Assembly: GCF_004011695.2 (NCBI RefSeq) | Contig: NC_082423.1 | Span: 992,001 to 1,056,000 of the forward strand | Reading direction: 5' to 3' | DNA length: 64,000 nt | Source: Ascochyta rabiei | Lineage: Eukaryota > Ascomycota > Dothideomycetes > Pleosporales > Didymellaceae | In this document: positions 56,640-64,000 of the stretch, piece after piece | Layout of the letters: the number at the start of each line of letters is the position of its first letter | Numbering within the stretch: position 1 is the first letter of the stretch | The notes under the pieces: generated by a model | Told to the model about the DNA's origin: nothing | Seen by the model: only the letters and a program-made list of their open reading frames with translations | Database searches by the model: none | Position numbers and translations under genes: made by a program

Positions 56640-59600
56640 GATTCAGAGGGGAGACTGCGGGCCGCAAAGGTAGGGTGAAAACGTGGGAAGATGTCATATG
56701 TCAAACTGTTACATCTTTATACAGCGTGTACATGCGAGGGAATCACCTGGCTATGGTAGCATCATGCATGACAAGCATCTTAGCATCCACTGCTGCAACG
56801 CTACCGCGCTCTACGAACAGATCAGGCCTCGCCATCCTCTAGCTGTTCCGTCTTACAGGCTCATTGACCAGTCAGGTTCAGACGGGCGATTCGGGGCACT
56901 AGTCTTCAGATCCCAGTTGTCTGGAAGTGGCTGCCGATAGACGGGACATGACGGGCTGCCAAATCCGCTACTGGCCGCCTACTATCTCAACGCCCATCCA
57001 GAATCCACATTGTTGTTGCGTGGAATTCTGCTGGAGCAAAACTCGTTAAGCTGAACATATGACCTTACAATATTAGACCAGCATGAATCGTTTAGGTGTG
57101 TAGCATCATCTAGTCTGGCAACAATCTGCATAACGCGTGCTCGCGTTGGACGAATGCCAGAAAATATGGGGGGAACAATGCAGATGGGTCGCCGACGACG
57201 AATGTGGCAGCCGATCTAAGATACGTCGGGGTGTCTGATCATGGTACTCAGGACCGAGGATCAATTCAAAGTCCGCAGCCACCAATGATGCAGCACGAAC
57301 CGACTCGGCTGGCTGAGCAGCTCTTCGGAGGGGTATGGCAACACACATTAGCGTAATTACTTTGCACCAATACGGGAATCTGCCAGGTGACGTTAGACGC
57401 AAAGGGTGCGCTTGGTCTTCAAAAGAAGCCGGCGTACACTAGCACAGTGGATAGTTATCGATCGCAGCGTGGCGGTTGAAAAGTTCGCCAAGTCCCATGC
57501 ACGTTCATGGCAAAGAACATGCCTGTGGTATGGGGTTGCTGAGTGGGCTACTTGTAAGAGTCAGAACGGTTAGGACTTTCACGACAGCCATCGTTGTCTT
57601 ACCTATCTTCCATCTTCATTTGCTCTGACCGAGGATTATCGAGTCGACCATGCCATGCCACAAGGCGTGCATGCCAGCCGTTCGTACTTTCATAGTCTAT
57701 CATCGGACTGTGCCTCCTGCACGTACGGCGGGTCAGTACTGGATTGCCCCGCTTGGCGGCCTTGAATTGTTGCTTTGGTCGAAAATCTGTGGGGCATGCG
57801 AACGAGTCCTTGACGGAAGGACATGCATGATCGCAGCGACACACCGTAGGATCGCTAGGCGACGTGTCGCCAAAGACGCGCACCATCGCAGCAGGTGATT
57901 CGCGCGCAAGCGCAGACACTAGCAAGCATGGGGCATGCACACTTCCTTGATGTCTATCCTCTGGACCTCTCGCAAGCACAGGACACTCGGTGATTTTCTC
58001 GCACCTATCGGTTCCTGCCGCCCCGTGTAGGGCGCAATCCCCGCAGATATCTCGATCTCACTCGCAGTCATCGTTGAATGTCTGTGTGTTTGATAGAAGA
58101 ACAGTGAGCAATGAAAGTCTGAAGATCTAGGAAGAAAAACCGAAAAGTGAAAACCAATGTGTCTTGACGTTTTTGAATGCGCCATTTTGTCGCTCCGATT
58201 GAAATTAGCACTAGATCACTCTAGCGTGAAGAGCGGCTGGAAGGACTTGACCAAGACTGGAAAGACCCTGCTGTGTTGGCGATGCATGTCCAGTACGAGG
58301 TTAGAATTGTCGATGTGGCGTCTAACATTCTACCGTCCTGGACCGAGCCGCAGGCGCAAGTAAAGTGGTTGTCATGAGTAGCGTAGGCTAGTGGCCCCAA
58401 GGGCTGCGAGGTTGACCGCTCTTTCTCCCACGTTTTCAGTCAGTCTGGCTGTAAGACCCTGGAGAAGGCTTGCGCAAACAGGCCGAGGTGGACCAGAGCC
58501 ACGTGTGAAGTGGTGTCAAAAGGGCGTCGCACACGTAACGCAGGTACGTGCCTAGGCTCGTCCCGCTTCGGCCATCTTTACCCGTGATCTGCTTCAGAGG
58601 TCAAGTGTAGAAAGCAAAGCAAGAAAACGCTAAACAGCAAAGAACAATATATTGACGTTGAATCCTAGCCAGATGATGAGACTAACAGCTGCAGTCGAAC
58701 CCAAGCAATGGAATGTGACGCGGACGGGTGGCAGCGAGGAGGCGTGACAGTGCTGTGTTCAAGACGGCCACAATGGCCTGCCTTGCTGCGACACAGACAC
58801 AGTCCTGGAGAGGAAGAGACACAGGCAGCCCGAAAGGCATGCACTGATGGTCGACAAGAGGATGAGGTTGAAATTGGTGGTGTCACGAAGATCAAATTTA
58901 CCCCGCCAACATGCGCCACACGCTGACATCAGCGAGATCTTTTCACTCTGAGGGCCAAATTATCATTTTGTTGTCGTGTGATACATTATCCACAGATTGC
59001 TGATTAGTGCCATATTATATTCACAGACAGCTCAAAGGTCGCATAAGCCGCCCTGGAGCTTTTGCTTTGGATGCAGCGTGCTCGTCCGCGCTTTGAAGAG
59101 CCCCCCCATCCACATCTGTCAACATGTGTTCGCCAACACGCGGCCAGTACCCGCGGAGAAAAAGGGAACAGACGCAATTGGATGCAGAACAAACAGCCAC
59201 CACGATCATCTCATTGATGGCAAAATTCGGTCACCAACAGATCCCCCGGCACAACAATGCCCACAACCGCGCGACAGACCACACCATCAGACCAGAGTCA
59301 TCCTTCTAGAATCCGTAGGACGATTCAGTTCACATCCGCAATGAACTTGGCACCGATACGCGAGCGTATGATCCCGTTCCTGCATCTGGATTCCTGCGAG
59401 TTGGTCGTAGAATCCTGAAGGATTCAAGGCTAGCCCGTAATCACACACAACTCCGTGAGATGTGGCTAATCGGCGAGGCTTCCAGGAATCCGGCAGTAGA
59501 GTAGATGCAAGAGGGACCAGGGTTCAGTTGAACGCATTGTTTGCTCAAGCAGGCTGGTCTCGACCTTGGCTGTAGGGCGTTGTCGAGACGATTGTTCATC

Positions 59601-60264
59601 CTCGTCTTGGACAAGCTATTTATGATGAAGAACGCATTTGGAGTGCGATTCTTAGCCTGGACGGGTTGTACAGGTACGAATCACTATGTCCCGTCTTCAC
59701 CTTCTCAACAGCAACAAATCGTCAACGCTCCCTGTTAGACTCTTGGCACCGTCTTTCGTTACCTTGTTAATCTCGACAGCTCCGGGTTTTACAGCCATCC
59801 GGTCTCCGTCCCGAGCATCTGCGAGCTCAAAGCCTCACCTCACTCTACCCCCTGCCCATGAACCAGCCCAGTCATTTACCCTGCCATGCCTTGTAGCTTA
59901 AATGGATTCCCATGGCGTTAACAAGCGTGTGAGTCTTGGCTTTTCGAGCGCGTGGAGTTGCTAAGGTCTGTCTCGAATCTCGAGGGTCAGGGACTGAACA
60001 ACCGCCCAAGCGATGCTTATTGGGCGAATGGAGTGGTAAAAGGTCGTACGAATCAAATCCTACTCGCATAGTAACCCAAGGGAGCATGAGAAGTCAATCA
60101 AGAGGACGCCGATATTGACAAGCAGTAGTTGGTGTTGTTATTGGTGGTTCGTCAACCAGTGGAATAACATTACGCACAACTCTCAAAGCGTCAAAATCGC
60201 CCTTGAATGCTGCGTCAGCGCATAATTTCATCTGCTGAGCCATCCATCTGTCCGTGAAACCTCA

Positions 60265-60489
60265 TCAGCAGACATAAGTGCCTCGTGCACTCAGACCCAA
60301 CAGCTTCCATGCGGCGACAATGTCATGCTGGCTACGACAACTCAGATGACGACTGCAATCAGTATCCCGTATTGCAACCCCAGACGTGTAGCCGAATCCG
60401 ACTTTCTTAGCCTTGTCAAACACGCATTCGTAACCAATGAAGACTGCGAGAGGTGCCGTCAAGATGCAGCGAAACGTCTACGAAGCCAT
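60265..60489 (-). pseudogene. possible small secreted Cys-containing protein with early TAG
   Basis: From an ATG at 60489 the frame reads MAS, then TAG (60480-60478), then 70 codons beginning TFRCILTAPLAVFIGYEC and ending GTYVC. If the TAG were a Gln codon (CAG to TAG), the start would resemble a short signal sequence followed by a small Cys-containing protein of 74 aa, as in fungal effectors. This is weak: no homology is known and a random frame is possible. Confidence 0.2.
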
Positions 60490-61283
60490 AGATAGTTCGA
60501 AGCATGCGGTACAGCAATGCAGGTTCAAGAGCGCTCTAACACGTAACAAACGGCATCATTGTGCCTAACCAAACCTCGCACCTCAAGGGATGATAGAGGG
60601 GTCAGCAACCTGCTTAGGTTTAGCTTTGCCTACCCTTTGCACTTTCTTTGTCGCCTCACCAACTTCTTGCCGTTACCTGCCTGGCGTGTAGTTTCCTTGA
60701 TCTACGGTCACGGAATATGCGCGCCTCTTAATCAGTTGAGTCGCGTTACGTCGCGTCGTATTAGGTAGCTCGTGCACTGGTAAGAGACCTGGCGACTGCC
60801 TGAGATTCGATTGAGTAGTTTACTTCCGCTTGATATCAATCAACTTTTAGCTTTACCTTGCAATGTAGTGTTGAAGTTGAAGCTCGGGTGTAGAACGAAC
60901 AAGCTGAGACCATAAGAGCATGCAGGATGTAGCCTCGACAACTGGTTGAACACAACCCGTCTACCGCCAGGCAGCAGCGGGCGAACGCTTCCTTTGGCTG
61001 CAGACACGATCGCTAGGCCAAACTGCGCCAACCAAAAAGCCAAACGACGTGACATTCCCTCCGCAGCAAAGCCTCCAGCGGACCTAGAGTGTCAACCTGC
61101 AGCATCCAATCCCTGGACTGCAATTTTCTTGCTCTGCAGCCCAACATAGCACAGCGATAAAACCCCATACGAGCCAACCAAAGCATATCCGGGCACGCGC
61201 AGTCGACTCCACAAGAGAGGTCAATGCCCCAAGCCGGCTGAGAAGTGCCAGGCTCTGGCCTGGGTTCGAAAGAGCCAGACCGA

Positions 61284-61406
61284 ATGGTTTACAAAGACGA
61301 CCAAGGCGTCGAACATACCATTCGCATGCCCGAGGGACAGTTCCAGATGGCTTGTCGATACTACAGCGACGAGGACTGGGATGTTCTAACGCGGTTTCCG
61401 CGGTAG
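61284..61406 (+). CDS. possible 40-codon fragment, unknown
   Basis: Coding-like short frame from the ATG at 61284 (DDQGVEHTIRMPEGQFQMAC, then RYYSDEDWDVLTRFPR). It is acidic and has a non-random composition. It may be an exon or the end of a gene whose other parts I cannot find. Confidence 0.2.
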   Translation: MVYKDDQGVEHTIRMPEGQFQMACRYYSDEDWDVLTRFPR

Positions 61407-61902
61407 GGTGGGTAGCATCACCTTGTGGATTGGCTGTGCTGATGCGCGTTTAAGCGGCAGGGATGGAGAGAGAGGCGAGAGAGGGAAGTGGAAAGTAGCA
61501 AGGAGGTACGGCACGGAAAATAGAGAGTACATCTTGGGGGATTTGAGATCATTGGCGATTGAGACTTGGGATGCGGGTGCGAGGGGAGAAGGGGGAGAGA
61601 TGCGAGCTGGCGGGAACAGGTCATGAGAAGGGATTGAGTTTGCCGCTCATGTAGAGTCTTGCTTGTTTGTCTTACACCGTCAGTCCTTTCGGTGCCACTA
61701 TTGTGCGAATATACAATCCGCCGGCACTCTTGCTGTTGGCACAGTGCATTCAGCAGGAGTGGGTACATCCGCGAAATCAAGAGCAAGACGACATAAAAAG
61801 CCTCCTAAGGACACAATCAAAGCGGAAGCAGAGATCCTGATTGGGATGGAGCATGAGAAATTGAGTGTCGTCTAGTCGCTGACTTACGGCATGTGTATTG
61901 GC

Positions 61903-62688
61903 CTACTCGTCTTCGTCGAATCGATGCCACCGCTCACGGACCCCTGACCTCCACGGTCCATGGATCAGGTCTCGCACCGAAGGACTGAAAATTCTGCAGG
62001 CGCGAGAACCATATTTCAGGATCCAGGTATCCATATCTCGTTGCGCAGGGTGTTCGCAGCCCTTCCACCATTCTGTCGCAGCACTCTTGACGACACGTAC
62101 ATGCGGTTTAGTCGGCATTGTGATACAGAGCTTTGTGACGTAGCGATCGAAATACTGTGTCCACTTCCTCCGCACTAGTGTTTTGGATGGCGTGGTAAGA
62201 GTCTCTAGAAGAACTTGGAGATTACCGACGTAAAGGAATATACCCATGAACGGGAAACAGTTTCTGCGAATGGTGTGACAGTACTGCTGTTGCCATCTTG
62301 GAGCATGTTGGACGCTCAGCGTCATGCCCGCGTTGGCGGTGGTCAACTTCAGCAATGGGTACACATTGACTGCACGATTTTGGTCTTCGGTGATACCAGA
62401 AAGATCGAGCGTTATGATCTGACTATTCAGTTTGATAACATGTGGGAGGAGGAAGTCGCGCGTAAACTCGACTGCATCGTCGAAGTTGAAGCGCGGGGCG
62501 ATGCTGTGGTGGTAGACAGGCAGGAACTCCTGGCGTAATTGTCAGTTGACATGGGCGAGGTTTTGGTAGCCGTGCGTTTGGTGGGTCTTCTGCCGGCGGC
62601 AGATGCGCTTGACCTGTGTTCCGTTGCAGATAAGCTCGTAGATGGTGTTGCGGAGCTCTACAGCTGATCGTTAGCGTTCTTCTATCAG

Positions 62689-62740
<52 letters not shown>

Positions 62741-63002
62741 CAGTAATAGTAGTATGTGTACCAGCTGGGAGGTTTAGGAAACTGAACACCTCGCCCTTGG
62801 TGGGCAGCGGTCGTAACTTCACATTGTATTGTTGGTGTTGGGGATCAAAGTTGACTTGCGGGTGAGGAGAGCGTATGAGTTGCGATTGCGTCTGGTCAAA
62901 GTCTTGGGCTGAGAAGCGGGATTTTCCTTTGGTTCGGGCGTGCTGGAAGTGAAGGTGAAGCGTCCACGGTGGCCGCTGCCAAAAATGGGTTGTTTGGGTC
63001 GG
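61903..63002 (-). pseudogene. broken F-box/2EXR-like gene with in-frame TGA and repeat-bearing intron
   Basis: On minus, an exon ending at 62762 carries the family signature VFSFLNLPA. It joins across a 104-nt intron (donor GTACAC, acceptor CTGTAG) to ELRNTIYELICNGTQ at 62657, making FLNLPAELRNTIYEL, typical of fungal F-box/2EXR-like proteins. The frame then meets TGA at 62544-62542, directly before QLRQEFLPVYHHSIAPRF, where the family usually has CRQ(L/I)R. After it the frame stays open for more than 200 codons to the stop at 61903. No in-frame ATG was found upstream (open to 63002). The intron is inflated by a TAC/GTA microsatellite. Most likely a recent pseudogene by CGA to TGA; stop readthrough or a sequencing error is the alternative. 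Confidence 0.6.
62689..62755. repeat. (GTA)n microsatellite within an intron
   Basis: About 17 perfect GTA triplets (62689-62740), then imperfect ones. It lies inside the inferred intron of the broken F-box/2EXR-like gene and explains why this intron is twice the usual length of introns in the window. Confidence 0.95.
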
Positions 63003-63641
63003 CTATTGACTTTTCACTTCGCTTCATGGGTTGACGAGCCATTTTCCTCTCCATGTCGAATTCGCACACTTGTTTGATTCATGTTTGCCAGCTGTTCGAT
63101 TAAAAAGCCCCTTTGGACGAGTTCAACGCGCGCAGAGTCATTGTGGCGCTGACAGCAGCGTCTCTGCGTAGTCAAGGAAAGAAGGTTCATGCAGAGCTGT
63201 TGGTATTATCGTGCCGATCCGGCCGGTATTCAAAAGTCTATATGCTGTAATGTGAATGGTAGAAGGGCATTGTTGTACATGCGGCTTTGTGAGCAGTGTC
63301 AGCCACTGTCGCCGTATCAATCACGTGGTCTCAGGTAGCGGTGCTATGCAATCAGGGGTGAAGACCGTCCAATGCCGTTGCCGATTGGTACCGACCACGG
63401 CTGCCGGCAGCAATGCCAAGCTCTTTCCAAGACTTCAGGCCTTGAGACCGTGGCGCAGTTTGCCTCGTATTCCGGGCGCAGCCGTGCGGCTCAAACAGCC
63501 TCAGACGTGTTGACGGGCGTGTACGAGGATAGTTGTGACGAGGACGTTTTCCACATCATGATGCGTCGGATTAAGAAGCTGTGGTGTATGAGTTCGTGAT
63601 TCTTTGCTGACTTGCTGTCTACTGCTAACAGTGAAGAGCAC
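63003..63641. other. intergenic region, no gene seen
   Basis: Between the F-box/2EXR-like relic and the cutinase-like 3' end. The only long open frames (63256-63513 and 63372-63599, plus) overlap each other in different frames and show no motif. Confidence 0.5.
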
Positions 63642-64000
63642 TCACAATAACCCAATCAGGACAGCGAACCCAATGACGAAGTTGGCCACGGGGTGTTTGA
63701 TGCCAGCCTTCAACATGCCGCCCGCCCCGCTCGTGTGGTCTCCATCGCTCTGGTTTTCATCGTTGCTTGTGTTGTTGTTTGCCGCCTTCTTCGCCAGGTC
63801 CACCACCCAGGCCGAGGCTTCGTCGCTGTACTTGTCGAAGTAGCTTAGATGGAAGGACATGTCGGTGTCCTTTGTGTGGGGCGCGCAGATGGGATCACGC
63901 GGCTGGCAGTATTCGCGCAAGATGCCGGCGTCGGCGTAAGGCTTCAAGCCGGCGTTTTGCTCTGCAGTTCGAGGGGCGCCGCCGTCGCTCACCTCACCGC
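63642..64000 (-). CDS. cutinase / acetylxylan-esterase family protein, 3' part only
   Basis: Partial: the 5' part lies beyond position 64000; the stop is at 63642. The visible 119 codons contain ADAGILREYCQPRDPICAP followed by SFHLSYFDKYSDEASAW. This matches the C-terminal block of cutinase-fold esterases (disulfide Cys pair around the GDPIC motif, catalytic His in HLSYF). A Ser/Asn/Gly-rich linker and a hydrophobic end (HPVANFVIGFAVLIGLL) suggest a membrane or GPI anchor, as in some surface-bound fungal esterases. Such enzymes cleave cutin or acetyl-xylan ester bonds. The catalytic Ser and signal peptide are outside the window. A GTGAGC sequence near 63992 could be a splice donor, so the leftmost residues are uncertain. 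Confidence 0.6.
   Translation of the reverse strand, partial: GEVSDGGAPRTAEQNAGLKPYADAGILREYCQPRDPICAPHTKDTDMSFHLSYFDKYSDEASAWVVDLAKKAANNNTSNDENQSDGDHTSGAGGMLKAGIKHPVANFVIGFAVLIGLL

Larger units (their letters stand above)
56640..61902. other. gene desert with possible small-gene remnants
   Basis: About 5.2 kb beyond the start of the adenylation/reductase gene. No intact gene is recognised. Frames are short and overlap. Two small candidates are listed separately (60265-60489 minus, 61284-61406 plus). The 300 bases after 56640 should include the promoter of the fused gene. Confidence 0.5.

Noticed and set aside
61190..61290. tRNA B-box-like GGGTTCGAAA near 61261
   Set aside because: No matching A box, acceptor stem or anticodon arm could be drawn around it.

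Overview
This window is nuclear DNA from a filamentous ascomycete (Pezizomycotina). The class is probably Dothideomycetes or a near relative, but that is inferred from overall gene style and not proven. The evidence is many short introns (44-104 nt, nearly all GT...AG, several with a visible CTAAC/CTGAC branch sequence), fungal-specific families (HET domain, rhodopsin-domain membrane protein, FLC/TRP-like protein, fungal neutral trehalase), TA-flanked MITE-like DNA, and AT-rich stretches that look like decayed transposons. Genes lie on both strands and are transcribed singly. No tRNA, rRNA or CRISPR array was found.

Left part (1-24 kb). An FLC/TRP-like membrane protein (1885-4083) and a protein kinase with an altered DFG motif (6123-7619) lie in sparse DNA. 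A three-exon gene of unknown function (9246-10234, minus) and a two-exon one (14069-14693) are separated by repeat-rich DNA with an LTR-like relic near 12.4-12.6 kb. Housekeeping genes follow: neutral trehalase (16081-18489), MBF1 (19354-19899), a histidine-phosphatase family protein (20172-21319, minus) and eIF3 subunit i (22149-23344, minus). A six-copy 47-bp minisatellite follows at 23.6 kb.

Middle part (24-46.5 kb). An unknown SH3-like protein (24567-26054) sits tightly upstream of C1-tetrahydrofolate synthase (26260-29311), which has an in-frame N-terminal extension resembling a mitochondrial presequence. A small metabolic group follows at 30.1-33.2 kb: a carboxymuconolactone decarboxylase family protein, a 3-hydroxyisobutyrate dehydrogenase-like enzyme, and a metallo-beta-lactamase-fold hydrolase. 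The last two diverge from a promoter of about 100 bp. Then come an amino-acid permease (34620-36026), COG8 (37392-38861, minus) divergent from a large UBE2O-like E2 enzyme (39327-42497), and a HET-domain protein (44580-46514).

Right part (46.5-64 kb). This is mostly accessory, gene-poor DNA. It holds a rhodopsin-domain membrane protein (49652-51297), a 125-bp MITE (52600-52724), and the most unusual gene of the window: an eight-exon minus-strand gene (53195-56639). That gene fuses an NRPS-type adenylation domain, with no visible carrier domain, to a His-containing membrane module and a ferredoxin-reductase-like FAD/NAD module. Beyond it are about 5 kb without a convincing intact gene, a broken F-box/2EXR-like gene (61903-63002, minus) with a microsatellite in its intron, and the 3' end of a cutinase-family gene cut by the window edge. 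Exon boundaries were read by eye from splice signals and reading-frame continuity. Function calls rest on recognised motifs, not on database searches.
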